DNA of 64,000 nucleotides. Source: Pinus tabuliformis. Its lineage: Eukaryota; Streptophyta; Pinopsida; Pinales; Pinaceae. Numbering within the stretch: position 1 is the stretch's first letter; the number at the start of each line of letters is the position of its first letter. The stretch covers positions 276,489,174-276,553,173 of the forward strand of contig CM062804.1 in the NCBI GenBank assembly GCA_031772625.1, read 5' to 3'. The notes below the pieces were generated by a model. It did not search any database and was not told where the DNA came from. It worked only from the letters and a program-made list of their open reading frames with translations. The translations under genes were made by a program, and so were the position numbers. This document shows positions 49,294 to 60,865 of this stretch, piece by piece.

Positions 49294-49298
49294 TTATG

Positions 49299-50191
49299 TG
49301 TTGGCTTGATGGGGCCTGACCGAGGTTCGGAGTTATTTAGCCAAATAAATTCCTACACTACTCGCCCTTTCAGCATTAGCCGACGGGGCGTGCACTGAAG
49401 TCTCACCCGAAGTAGTATGGGGGGATGTTGGAACCAAGTTTCTGAACCCTCGAGATGTTTGAGGTGTCAACTTAATCCAACAGTGCCTACCTTCCCGCAG
49501 GTCACTTCGTGCACTGTGCTGACCTGCAAGACCTTCGCGATTTGTTATAATCACCTTCACATATCCCTAACTAGGGGTTGAGGTGCTTTCGCGCTGCAGT
49601 GATCTGCGCTATTTCCCCAAACTATACCATGGATCTTACTTATCTTCTTAAATATCTTAGTTAAATTCGCGTAAATAGATACTTTATCTCAAATTCACTT
49701 AATTAACACAATCACATACATTTACGCATCATATAAACAATAGAAATGCAATTCATACCCAATACATTCAATGCAGAAAACAAGAAATAAATACACAGGA
49801 ATGGTATAAAACTTCTCTTTATTAATGCTTCCAACTGTTACACACTTGACTCGCTCTGCGCACTCAGCTGTAGGGGTCCATGTACTCAGCTGTGGAATAC
49901 TAGGCCTCTGTGCACTTAGCTATAGAGCCTTCTCTTACTCTACAACCCAAACTAGCCTTTACGCTCTAGATAAAACTAAACTCTTCATCCATAGATTTTT
50001 CTTATTTTTTCCATTATTTTCTATAGTTGAAATTACATTACAAAATTAAGGGTGGACAACCCTATGACTCATTTACAAGCTACGCACTCCGTGCCCACAA
50101 AATCCAGAGTCTTGACATCAAAGTTACAATTTGTGACCAAAATCTAGGCTCTAAGCGCTAAAACCTCCCTTGGGGGATCTCGCGCCCAACA
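49299..50191 (-). repeat. gypsy copy 3, 3' LTR
   Basis: 893 bp, TGTTGGCTTG...CGCGCCCAACA on the plus strand, followed by the purine-tract complement. It shares the shorter length of the other two 3' LTRs. Confidence 0.9.
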
Positions 50192-50199
50192 GGCCCCCA

Positions 50200-53100
50200 A
50201 CACAAACATCGTGACTCACCCTCAAGTCACTTTATCGGTGCAGATATCTTTGCGTGAATACCTCCCAATTCTGCTCGAACCACTGCAAGATCGACAATTC
50301 ACTCAGCGGCTTCCTGTTGCACTTCCTAGATGCATTGTTCAGAAACCACTGTAACTGAACTACTTCCCTGAATCTGTTCCTATGTGCCCTGCATCTGTGT
50401 GAGATTTGCTTCAATAGTGGCTGTAATGATGAATGCCTCATCAATCCATGGATGTACGTGTGCCTTCAGAATGGCTTCCTTGTGTCGAGAAAAATCCACC
50501 TGCTCCTTGAGCGCTTTTTCCTTCTGCATCCGCGCGAGCCTTTGTGTAAGGGCAACTGTCTGCACGGTCCCTTTTATCTCATCATATTTCTGCTGTAGCT
50601 TGTGCGCCTTTGTTTCTAAGTGTTGTATGTTCGAGTCCTCCTGTAGAATGGTGAGAACCTTGAATGACTCTTTAAATAGCCTAGTGTAGTCTTTCACTAC
50701 GTTGTTGACCTCTACTATGGCCGTTGTAATTGTGCTGGTGGGCTGTTCCTTAACCTCCAGTAGCGTTGAAGGCTATGCCTTCAATTGTAGCTTGGTTATC
50801 TAAAGGTTTAGCTCCAGCTAAACCTTGGCCATCTCTTCCTTAGCCTCGAGCACCCCTGCTTCTAGTTTCCGGATGTGCGCCTCTCCTGGTTCCTCTGCTT
50901 AGATGGCCAGCTCTAGGACCATCTGCCAAGCTTCGTTGACCACCTGCATAATCTGTCGGTTCTACGCCACTACCTCGCCACGATGCAGGCTCAACTGTTC
51001 GATGTTGATGAAATTCTCGCTCATGACCTCAAGCACGTGACCCTTCCTGGATCGTAGTTCTGCAGTAACTCCCTCCTACAAAACATAGAGCATCCCTTGG
51101 AGCATGACCATGTTTATCCCGATCCCCTTTAATTGGTTGACCATAGGCCTGTCAACCTCATTTTCTGTCACAAGTGCTCCCTTTGGTAGTACTATGGTGT
51201 TGGTCATTCGGACGCGCAACATTTCCTTAGTCGCTGCTATTCCTAGTGCGAGGTTGGTTGACATAGTACCAGCCTGTGGAGTGTGCACCTGCAACTCCTG
51301 TATCTGCACTCAGAGGGCCCCGAACACTATCTAGTGTTCCTCCGCAAACTGCTAGAGGGCCTCTGCGGTGACGTCCCTCACCGTCTCCCTAGTGTCATGT
51401 AGATCCCCCTCAGTGAGGGTGATTGGGTCGAAAGAAGTCTTTGAGGCCTTCGACTTCTTCTGCAACCCTACCTGCTCTCCTGGGCAATGCTGTTTCAACT
51501 GTGTGGACACCGTCTTTGGTTCCGCGCCACCTTCCTCTAGATCTGTTTCCTGTTCGGGCGAAGGTGAATTATAGCCTTTGCACTCCTTCTCTGCTGCCTT
51601 CCACTTCTCTTTCGCTGCCTTCGTAGCATTGCGCACCTTCTGCACCTTGGTTGCTGCTACTTCGTTGCTTCTCTCCTCTACCAACTACGCCATCTGTAGT
51701 TTTTCCTCCTTTTTCCTTTGTGCAACAGACTTCTCTGCTTCAACTATAGAGCTAGCTGGAGCACACCACTCTGGCAGCCACAAATTAAGGATAGTGAAGA
51801 TGACATCGTTTGTCACTAGATAAGGTAGCTCCTTCCATGGCTTCATGGGGTCCTTCCTCACCCTAATGTACATGCGGTGAAAGTCTACGTTGAACTCCAC
51901 GAAGCTCTGCAAACTGTTATAAACTGTGGGTGATAACCGTGGCTTGCGGTTAATCCCTATTATGATGTTCATCTCCATGAACACCTAGAATATCTTGTTG
52001 TATCTGATTCTTTTTGCATCTCTGGTTTCCCACAACGAAGCATACTTCGATGCCTTTGGAAGATCCTATGCAATCACTGTGAACTGGCTGTCCTCAGGAA
52101 ATTCCCAAGCCACCAGCACTATGGATAGTAGAAGCCATGCATAGTGGAAAGTTTTCCACTGCTCATGTACCTCGCGACAGTGCTCCAGGGACTCTCTGCA
52201 CAGGTAGTCTGCCTAGTTAAACTGGACCCCTTCTGCGCACATGATAAGCGCAACCACGGGTGCGGGCACCTCATCTGCGTGGCACTTCCGCATAACATTC
52301 CCAGCCAGTATCTATGTCGTGACTTTGACCACCGCATTGTTGATGCTGAAGATTCTGTACCCTCTTTTCTTCTTCTCCATCTTGAACTTTTTCTTCATGG
52401 CCTTTTTGATGACCAAATCATCACTTTTAACCTCTGAGATATTCGTTGGATCTTGCCCTTTGCAAGGGATCTGGGTAATTTTGTGAATCAGATGATCTGT
52501 GATGGGGATAGGCTCCTCCAGCCACAAACACCCATCATGCACCAGGCAGAGCAGCTGTGTGATGAACAAAATAGTAACTGGGGCGCGATGGTAATGTGGC
52601 ACCCAGAGCATCTTTAACAATCCTGCTTTCTCTACACCTCGCAACCACTAGCACAGCTCCAACTCTATAACTCTCGGTGGTGTGTTTTTGTTCTGGCGCA
52701 TGAGCTGTATGGCTGCCAAATGTGGGAATTTCTCATGGTCCGCGATATCCCAGTCCTAAAATTTTAATATCGATACTCGCCCTAAGTGTTCTCCGTCAAA
52801 AATGGTGTCGTCAGGGAGTAGCGATTTTTGCAGAGAGCTCTTGCTCTCATCTAGGTCCTTGGGCACCCTTGATTTCCCGTTCTACAGAGGAACATACACG
52901 GGCAACCTAGTCAGAGGGTCCACACCATGGGTTTCCACCTCCATCTCTACGTCATCTTCCTCCTCTACCAAGATTTCTTCAATGTCTTCCTCCTCCTCAC
53001 CAGCTTCCAAATTGATCACCTTCCCCTTTTCTTCCATGGTGAGCGTCATTCTTAATGGATTCCTGGGGGACACACACACCGGTACCATAGGCTGCTTGCC

Positions 53101-53441
53101 TTTCTGGGTCTCAACATGCGTGGCGATTTAGGGATTTCTGCAACTATACCGACACTTTCTGGGGCTTCACCTACCGTCAGGGCCTGTGTGGTCTCCTCAG
53201 CAGTTATTACTCCGGTATCCATGTCTTCCTTAGGCATTGCCATACTACTATTCCAAAATTCTCTCAACGGCTCAGGTAAGTGCTTAAACAATGCCTTCGA
53301 CTTCAAAAGATCAAACAAATCTGGGTTCATGAATCTCTGGGTGTGCAAAAACTCAATTCTCAAATGGCCAAGTGTTGTTTGTTGGGCATCCCTTTGCAAT
53401 TTATAGCACCTTCTTAATTTGAATTTGACTGTTCCCCCCAT
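50200..53441 (-). pseudogene. gypsy copy 3, extra 3' coding region
   Basis: Same region as in copies 1 and 2: LRIEFLHTQRFMNPDLFDLL (53052-53441), acidic segment GEEEEDIEEILVEEEDD (52882-53088), the block LPYLVTNDVIFTILNLW (51685-51984), and coiled-coil-like Ala/Lys/Glu-rich parts with KVQKVRNATKAAKEKWKAA (51352-51684). No known domain. Confidence 0.68.
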
Positions 53442-53759
53442 TTTCGGTCCATTAATGCTCCCTTGGTGGTAGATTTTCCCAAATCTAGCCCATAAAGTTC
53501 ACCTTAAATGCTTGCTGCCCGCTCCATTTGGTCTTAAACCAAGCATCACATCGTGAATAGTGATTGTAACGACCACTTTCCAGCCAACCCGTGGGGTAGC
53601 GCAGCTACCCCACGCTATCGCAGACCCTGTGACACTTCGCTACTGTGCATTCCTATCATCATGCAGTTCCCGGGTAGAGTAGTTTATAGTCCTGCGCCTC
53701 CTTTCAGCTGCTTGGAGCACTAAGATTGTGCTTCCTATGGCTAGTCAAATGGCTAAGCC

Positions 53760-54743
53760 ACATGTGTATAGCTTCAAATGACTGCCATTGACTTTTCTTG
53801 GGAAGAGTTCTCCATTTAACTTTACCAACTACACTGCACCAACATCTATGATTTCCTTAATAACATATGGTCCCAGCCAATTCATTCTGAGTTTCCCCAA
53901 GAATTGATCAAAATTACTATCATATAGAAACACCAAATCATTTGCCTTGAAGGTGTGTAACTTAATATCTTGATCATGCTAGACCTTTTCGTGCTACTTT
54001 TGTACCTGCTGGTGAAATCCAACCAAAAGCCGTTCTTCATTGAGCTCCTCGAACTACATGAGCCTCTCCTCTAGGGTTCCACGGTCCATCATACTTGTGA
54101 GCACCACTATGTGCACACTAGGTATGATGTACTCCATAGGCATTACAGCTTCCACTCCATAAACAAGCCAGAAAGGTGTCTGTCCTATTAGTTTCTTGTA
54201 TGTCATCCTATAAGCCCATAATACTGCGGGTACGTATAGGTCCCAATCAATTTGCTGCGCATTGCATACCTTGGTTAGCGTAGTCTCCAGTGCTTTGTTA
54301 AATGCTTCTATTGTCCCATTAGCTTGTAGGTAATACGGTGTGCCTTTCTGATGATACACCTGAAACTTTTCTATCAGCGCGCTGATTGTCTTGTTCAGGA
54401 AATGTGTACTGCGATCGCTCATCAAGATCTTCATACATCCAACTCATGTCAATACATGTTCAAACAGAAACTTTGCGGCCGTTCCGGCCATGCAATCTTT
54501 TACCGGCTACGCTTTTGCCCAACAAGTCAGGTACTCTGTCGTAGTGATAATATATCTTGTGCTTGTCTTTCCTTGAGGTTTAATAGGTCCTACAAAGTCG
54601 ATCACCCACTTTTCAAAAGGCTGCAATGTCATTTGCGGATTCAAAGGCATCTCATCCCTTTGCGATGGTTTAACCATTCTTTGACATAAATCACAGGCCT
54701 TGCAATGTGCTTTTGAATATTGATGAAGTGTTAGCCACCACAA
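53760..54743 (-). pseudogene. gypsy copy 3, integrase region
   Basis: The best-preserved integrase of the three copies. Zinc-binding AHCKACDLCQRMVKP and FEKWVIDFVGPIKPQG lie at 54507-54743. At 54054-54434 MKILMSDRSTHFLNKTI carries the second acidic block and YYLQANGTIEAFNKALE the Glu block. GPY/F-type sequence follows near 53790-53900. Confidence 0.9.
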
Positions 54744-54854
54744 CCCTACATGGAGAATCTTTTGCGCAGTTGCTCTCCCTACAAAATGTCCTCATGCAGT
54801 GCCCCCATGAGCATCTGTGAGGATATTGCTTCGTTCAAATTCAGGTACATACCT

Positions 54855-55614
54855 TCATAGTATCTCATCATTCGCCATCTTATATATGTGCCCCGCAATG
54901 ACAAAGAAATCTGTCGTGCGCACCACTATTTCCTTCTTTTGCTGGATAGAGTACCCTTGCAATGCAGTTCCATTCGTGAGAAAGTGAATTATATCTTCAA
55001 AATGTCCATCTGCTATGCGCACACCAAAGAGCGGTGCGTCAGGTAATCCTTCCTCCAGATTACTAGGTTCCTCTCCTGTCTCAATGCGCAACAGGTGATC
55101 TGGTTCCGCGCTTAATCGTCCATGATTCACAACAACTTCAAAATAATATTCTTGGAACAATAAAAGCCATCTGCATATGCGCCTCCCAACACAGGCTTAT
55201 TGACCAAGTATTTCAATGCAGAATGATCTGTATACATCTTGAAGTGTCCGCCTAGAAAGTAGTGTCAATACTCCTGGAGCGCATACACCATAGCTAGTCC
55301 CTCACATTTAATGGTGGAATAATTCTTTTTTGCTTTAGATAATCTGGGACTGGTGAATGTGATAAGGTGATCCAAGCCTTCTCCACCCTCCTATGTTAGT
55401 ACTTCCCCCAACGCTATGCTCGATGCGTCAAGATGGGCATGAAAATCTTTCTTCGAGTTTGGGAAGACCAGAGTCGACGCAGTGACCATCTTTTCTTTCA
55501 ATACATCCAGGCTTTCCTTACAGTCATCGTTCCAGCAAAACCTGATATCCTTTTTCAATAGCTTTTCCATCGACATGGTGATCTAGGCATAGCTTTTAAT
55601 GAACTTCTTGTAGT
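54855..55614 (-). pseudogene. gypsy copy 3, RNase H region
   Basis: Blocks AHLDASSIALGEVLT (55391-55576) and FEVVVNHGRLSAEPDHLLRI with GEEPSNLEEGLPDAPLF (54855-55160). The nested element has split this region from RT, which continues right of 63882. Confidence 0.87.
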
Positions 55615-55619
55615 ACCCC

Positions 55620-56672
55620 TGTTATAGACAATTTTGTGCCTTGCAGCATCAGGCATGAATTGTCAATAATCCAAGGGATCCAAAGTCCCTAAACATGATG
55701 TTCCTACCCCTAGAGGAACAAGGTCAGAAAACCAACAGCTCTCAGATCAGTTCTCCACCTGAAAACACTCAAAAACAAGCAATCCTGAAATCAAAGCAGG
55801 TGCTCCACTAGGCTTCTGCACTGAAACTCAACTCCTCCATGGTGTACCTGCGTTGCAAAGCAAGTGGAACAAAGGCCACCTACGCTGAGCGAGATGGGAC
55901 AAGTGGCACACTGAGTCATTGCTCTGGAATCTTCCAAAAATGACACTTGGATCAGGGATTTCGCCTTGTGATGAGTCAGAGGCTCTGTTTCTCCAAGTGG
56001 AAGCAAGGTTCTCCAAGTGGACTCAAGAACTGAAGATCAACTGAAGAGAGAGAGGACACAAGGCAGCTACACATCAGTTGCAAGCTGACTCATCCTTTCT
56101 CAATTCATCTATATATTGAGCTCTCTCCTATGAGCTCAGGAGGCTGGAATTTTGTGCAAAGTAATGATATGCTGTTGGTTTCACTATAGAGCTATTGGGT
56201 GATTGCTTGAAGGAGGTGAAGAGGAGGAATTCTTTCTGCTGGGAGGTGTTGCTGGATTGGGGCCTTCAATGGTTGTAACTCTCTCAGAACTTTACTTCTT
56301 CATTAATAAAAGCTATTGAGGTTCTTCTATATGCACTTGTTTCAATGATATATTGTGATAATTGTATATTTGATTTATGCTAATCCTTGAATCAGTTATG
56401 ATTGCATGCTTCTTGTAGTTTCCTTCTTTGTTATTTTGCAGGATCTCATTGTAGCTGGGCCAGCAAAAGAGCAAGGAGCTGGGAGCAAGCAGCCAAAGAG
56501 AAGAGTTTGGATTCGACATTAAGCGCAAGGCAACGGTTAGTGCATTTCCTCATTCTCTCTTGCTTTCGTAAAGAAGTAAACCTTAAGTAGTTTTCTTTAC
56601 AGTTGTGGCTGAGGTACTATCACCCTTAGAGTGGGATAGGGTCATCCGAGTTGGATACTTTTCCCTACAACA
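55620..56672 (+). repeat. nested element, 5' LTR
   Basis: Starts TGTTATAGACAATTTTG, ends CCCTACAACA. A TATA box lies near 56110 and AATAAA at 56305-56310, so U3 is about 500 bp and the transcript should start near 56140. Inside U3 TTCTCCAAGTGGA is directly repeated. A third stretch, ACCTGCGTTGCAAAGC, recurs in part in the leader hairpins at 57.0 kb. Confidence 0.93.
56108..56118 (+). promoter_or_regulatory. nested element, TATA box
   Basis: TCTATATATTG in the 5' LTR, a good plant TATA box, about 195 bp before the AATAAA signal. The same sequence is in the 3' LTR. Confidence 0.65.
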
Positions 56673-56675
56673 AAC

Positions 56676-56693
56676 TGGCGACTCCACTGGGGA
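56676..56693 (+). other. nested element, primer-binding site (tRNA-Arg)
   Basis: TGGCGACTCCACTGGGGA, three bases after the 5' LTR. It matches the complement of the 3' end of plant tRNA-Arg(ACG) with one difference, as I recall that tRNA. Ogre/Tat-lineage elements are known to use tRNA-Arg. Confidence 0.78.
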
Positions 56694-58357
56694 TCGTATC
56701 TGTTTGATTGTTTGTAGTATTTTGCTATTCATTTCCTAAACAAAAGAGTACCAAATCGAAAAGCTTTTGACTATATCAAAAGCGAAGTAGAGGGCAGGTA
56801 CTCTAGCTCATTTATGAGCATGTTCATGATTTGAAGAGCTGATATACAAGGATCCTTGTAAGCTCTTAGTGATAGCTTTTCACCTTCCTTGTCATCCCTT
56901 AGTGTGTGCTTGACTGATTGCTTCTGATTTGAGCAAAAACTGTGCATTTTTGAGAAAATTGTGAACCGGAAACTGAGAAAACGCAACTTTCGTTTTCCAA
57001 AGCAGGTAGTACACAGGCTACCTGCTTTGTAACGCAGGTCCCGAAGGGGCTACCTGCGCTGAGAGCCAGACTGGCTGTGCAGCACCTGCGTTGGCCCAAT
57101 TTTGCCTTGTGCAGTTGGGGTTTCCTCCCTTTTTCTTGCCTGTTTTCACTATAGATTTTGCTGCTAGTTGTCAGTCTTGTACCTATTCTGAAACCAACCT
57201 TACTTGCCATCATTCCGCCTCTGTTATATAATGAAATTGTACTTGTTCTTTTGTATTTCTTACATCATTTACAATTTCCCATAACGAAAGTGAACTAGTC
57301 TCGCTTTGGCCTCTTAGATCTGAACCTGTGTTAGGCATTTTTGCTGGTCTAAAGAGTTAGCTTGTTTGCTGTCCATAGCTGATTAGTCTTTTTACTTTCG
57401 TCATTATGGTTTGATTTCATGTATTTCCTGTGATTAAGCAAGTAAATCTTAAGGTTTCTTTTGATTTTGGACAAACTTGTTTGTTTTTGCTTGAAATCGA
57501 AATCAAAGTTATATAACAACTTTCTTTTTGTAATACATCAACATTAAGAAAGGGAAAATAAAATACATGCATTGTGCATTTTGCATTTGACTGTTTACAT
57601 GACGATTTAGGAAATTTTGCATTAGTGTGTGCTCTATGATCTGTGTGAAAAGATTTGCCTTTCTTCTCCTCAGTAGTTAAGATTTTCAAAGTTGAAAGAT
57701 TGAAAAGTTTGCTTCTCATCTTAGACTGCATTCAGGAATTTGTTACATACATCTCGTGGTGATCCTTAAAGGCAAACTACTAAGCAAGATCAACATTAAA
57801 ATAAATTCAATTTACATAACAACGCTTTGTAACATAACGCAAACACATAGAGGTCTAGGTAGAGACGTGTTCCGACGTCGTTAAACATAGTGACTGTCGA
57901 TCTCTACGAAGGTGGGTGATTCCTCCTGAGAGTCGGTGGCACTAATACGGACTTGTGCTCCCACGTACCGTCGCGTATATATTGGGAGACCCCTATAGGA
58001 ACAAATCCTTTATCCATAGGAAGCCGTGTCGGCCGCCCTACTGATCGCGATGCAGTGAACACAGCATTCACGAAGATTGACCACCCATACCGTAAAACGT
58101 ATTCTGTGGTTTCGCGAAAAGTTTGGCACACCCTCTGCCTAGAACTCCAGAGAAGTTTCTTTTGGCCTTTTTCAAACTCTATAATTGAAAAAGTCCATCC
58201 GAGCATTTGTCACTTCGGGCTCGTTAAAACATCGAAGGAGACTAGAGTCATCTTTAGCTTTTTCTCGACTCTTAAAACATGAAAAAGCAAGGTTGTGTCT
58301 AAAGCGTCGTTAATAAAATTTATTTTAATCGGAACATAATCACCTGTTATTCCCACG
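56694..58357 (+). other. nested element, long untranslated leader with hairpins
   Basis: About 1.7 kb without a convincing reading frame. It has a perfect 12-bp hairpin (56998-57009 with 57018-57029) and next to it a 7-bp hairpin (CGCAGGT with ACCTGCG). Three stem-loops of the conserved-loop family lie at 58167-58288. A long structured leader is usual for LTR elements; the particular hairpins are unusual. Confidence 0.7.
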
Positions 58358-58702
58358 TTGATCTTTCAGTTGAAAAGTATGGAGCCCACCAACCAAGGAA
58401 GTCACCTTGGCGGAAGTCCCAATCCCTTCTCCTCTTGGGGAGATGTTGGTGCGCCTCATATGGCCACATTGTCACTTCCAGGATTGACAATTGGCCTACC
58501 TGTATGGCTCTTTTCAACTAATGTAGTTCAAATCACCACTAATCCTGAGCAGTCGAATCAACAGTCAGACCAGTCTAGAGCTACCCACCAGCCTTCCACT
58601 TCTTACAATTCTTCCTCTGATCCTTCATCTTCGCGAGGTAGAGCCGGCAAAAGTCAGCCTCCCATGGAGAAGAAGGAAAAGAAGAAGAGAGAAAAGAAGT
58701 AG
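58358..58702 (+). pseudogene. nested element, gag-like N-terminal reading frame
   Basis: A 114-codon frame rich in Ser, Gln, Pro and Asn, with a charged Lys/Glu-rich end. No domain is recognised. Its place after the leader and before the zinc-knuckle frame suggests a gag-related role. Confidence 0.5.
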
Positions 58703-58711
58703 AAGGGGCCT

Positions 58712-59971
58712 ATGGCGAAGGCGACTGGGGGCAAGCAAAAGACATCTGACAAAAATCCACACACTGCACCGACCGGGCCTAAATCGCCATGTGTCATTTG
58801 CAAAGGGACCCACTTCCACCGTGACTGTCCTTGTATTCCCCGGATACTAAGGGACTGGTCCCCCAGGTTGCACAATCCGGTAGCATCAACCTCTGGTAGT
58901 CATGTTGATTGCAGTCCGTCAACTAGCGAGAGTGAAGGACGAAAAGGGAGACCAAGATCACCCTGTATGTTGTGTGAAGGCGATCACGCCATCCACCGAT
59001 GTCCATTCTTAGATGAGGCGAAGAGAGTTTTGGAAGATCGTCCAGTATCACCGTTACGACTTCCTCCTGGATACCAAAAACTCGTGCCTAATCCCTCGAT
59101 AGTTGAAAATCCAGCTGGCCCACTCAAGTGGTCAGCTGAAGTGTCAATCATTGAGAATGAACCTGCTGAATCCAGACCAGATGAGAGTCTAAAGGTCGAA
59201 ACGACAGTTGACCCGGTTCTCCCTTCAGAGGTTTCATCCTCAAATGACTCCGTCATTGAAGACCCATCTTCAAATGACACCCTCACTGAAGAGGATAAGG
59301 ATGACACCGTCCATATTCTTTTCATCAACACAGACTCTGATGAGCATCAGGGCAATGCGCCCATTCCTTTATCGCAGGAAGGAACATCATCAGGGTCGTA
59401 TCTGGCCGTGTATTCGGTCCCACCACCAAGCAACCTAGTTGTATCCTTTGATTGGAATCAACTAGGCGGACCCCGGTTACCAGCCAGTATCCCATTCAGA
59501 ATCATCGTCCAAATCTACAGAATGGTGATGGCTGGAACTATCATTGATGAAGGGGCATCTGTGAGTATCCTTTCCTCTATTGCTTGGAAAGCACTGGGTT
59601 CCCCGGCGCTTTTACCTGAGATGAGAAATCTATCGGGTTTTGATAAAGGAACCAGTCGCCTGTTAGGGATTCTCCCCAATGTTCCAGTTACATTGAAGGG
59701 GAAGACAGTTCATATGAACGTCATGGTCGTCCAGGGACCCTTGGTTTATAACTTACTCCTTGGACGAGACTATATATATTGCATGGAGGCGATAGTGTCC
59801 TCACTCTTTAGAGTTATGTGTTTTCCGCACGAAGGAAGAATGGTCAAGCTCGTAGACCAACTTTCATTTCCAGGATCACGCATCGCAAATAGTCAAATAC
59901 CATCCCTTAACGGTTTATTCACTCAAGGAATGCCTCCACCCCCGGTTCTACTTCCCGATGAATGCGAGTGA
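58712..59971 (+). pseudogene. nested element, zinc-knuckle and retropepsin-like reading frame
   Basis: A 419-codon frame. Two Cys/His clusters (CVICKGTHFHRDCP and CMLCEGDHAIHRCP, residues about 27-95) resemble nucleic-acid-binding knuckles. An acidic Ser/Glu/Asp-rich linker follows. The C-terminal part (about residues 255-390) has GTIIDEGASVSILSS, LSGFDKGTSRLLG, VYNLLLGRDYIYCMEAIVSS and a closing CFPHEGRMVKL. That pattern is shared by the aspartic proteases of Tat/Ogre/Athila gypsy elements (usual form: YN-LLGR-W-h-A--S--H---KFP--G). No polymerase follows. It probably depends on a related autonomous element. Confidence 0.78.
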
Positions 59972-60000
59972 TTCGGAAAGATGTAACTGGGACCCAGGGG

Positions 60001-60660
60001 GCATGCACCCTGGCCTGCCTTGGGCAGAGGAAACCTTGGGTATAAAGTTAATTTCCACAGAAGAATGGGACTAGTCCGTACCCCGTCCGAAGGAAGGAAG
60101 AGAGGGTTGTTCTAGGATAAAGTTCTTTTGTCAAAGTTATGTGAGTGAGATAATCAGCTTCTCGCTCCCTTTGTCTAAAAAGTAGGCTCTCCTGAGGGAG
60201 GAGATCCATTTGTGGCGGCAAGTAGCCACCATCTTTGAAGGCAAGCCTCACCCATTAAAACATATGTTTTGAAGGATAAGTAGGGGCAGCCTCCAAAGAA
60301 AGAGATGAAGTTGCTGCAACAAGTAGTCACCATCCTTAGCAACCTAATGATAGACATCGCCGAAAAGAGAGTTTAGTTTGCGGCAGCGAATAAAACCATT
60401 TTTCGGATAATAAGTAAGAGGCAAACCTCCCTCCGTAACGCCAATGTTTTATCTGTTGCGATCTTGCAAAAATAAAAAAGTGAACTGATGGGAAGACAAG
60501 TACCGTCGGCACCGAAAAATAACGAGAAGACAAGTATCGTTAAAAATATAGCAAGACGACAAGTAGAAAAATAGAGGTGGGACAGAGGAGGGGTAGCCTT
60601 GAAATTATACTTTATACCTGGGGGCATGCAAACCTTTTGGAGTGCAAGCACGAGACGACT
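60001..60660 (+). repeat. nested element, degenerate repeats around AAGTA with small hairpins
   Basis: The word AAGTA recurs about eight times between 60178 and 60565, often as ACAAGTA or GCAAGTA. Three related units carry different stems: GTGGC/GCCAC (60212-60229), GTTGC/GCAAC (60310-60343), GTTTGC/GCAAAC (60376-60426). TCTCCT/AGGAGA pairs at 60188-60204. No reading frame is convincing here. Confidence 0.65.
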
Positions 60661-60865
60661 ATTTAATTTTTTAAATTTTTAGGTCCTCCCTTTAAACCTG
60701 TAGGTCTAACCCGTTAAACTCGTAGGATTAGCCGTTTCCAGCTTGCATAAAGAAAGGATGTGGGGCAAAAGTTAAAACTTGCCAAATCGGAGTAACTAGT
60801 GAGGTATAGCTCCTTAAATATGACTACCTCACCTGAGGCGTTCCTTGTATTAAGACTGGTATATT

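Noticed and set aside
4245-49299. Three independent insertions of the gypsy family into related LINE copies
   Set aside because: Same target duplication, same LTR length difference and matching flanks on both sides point to one insertion copied by DNA duplication.
56998-57029. Pre-microRNA
   Set aside because: The stem is only 12 bp with an 8-base loop, too short for a plant microRNA precursor, and it lies in a retroelement leader.
58712-59971. A host aspartic protease gene
   Set aside because: It lies between LTR and purine tract of a structurally complete element, has zinc knuckles, and shows the YN-LLGR block typical of Tat/Ogre proteases.
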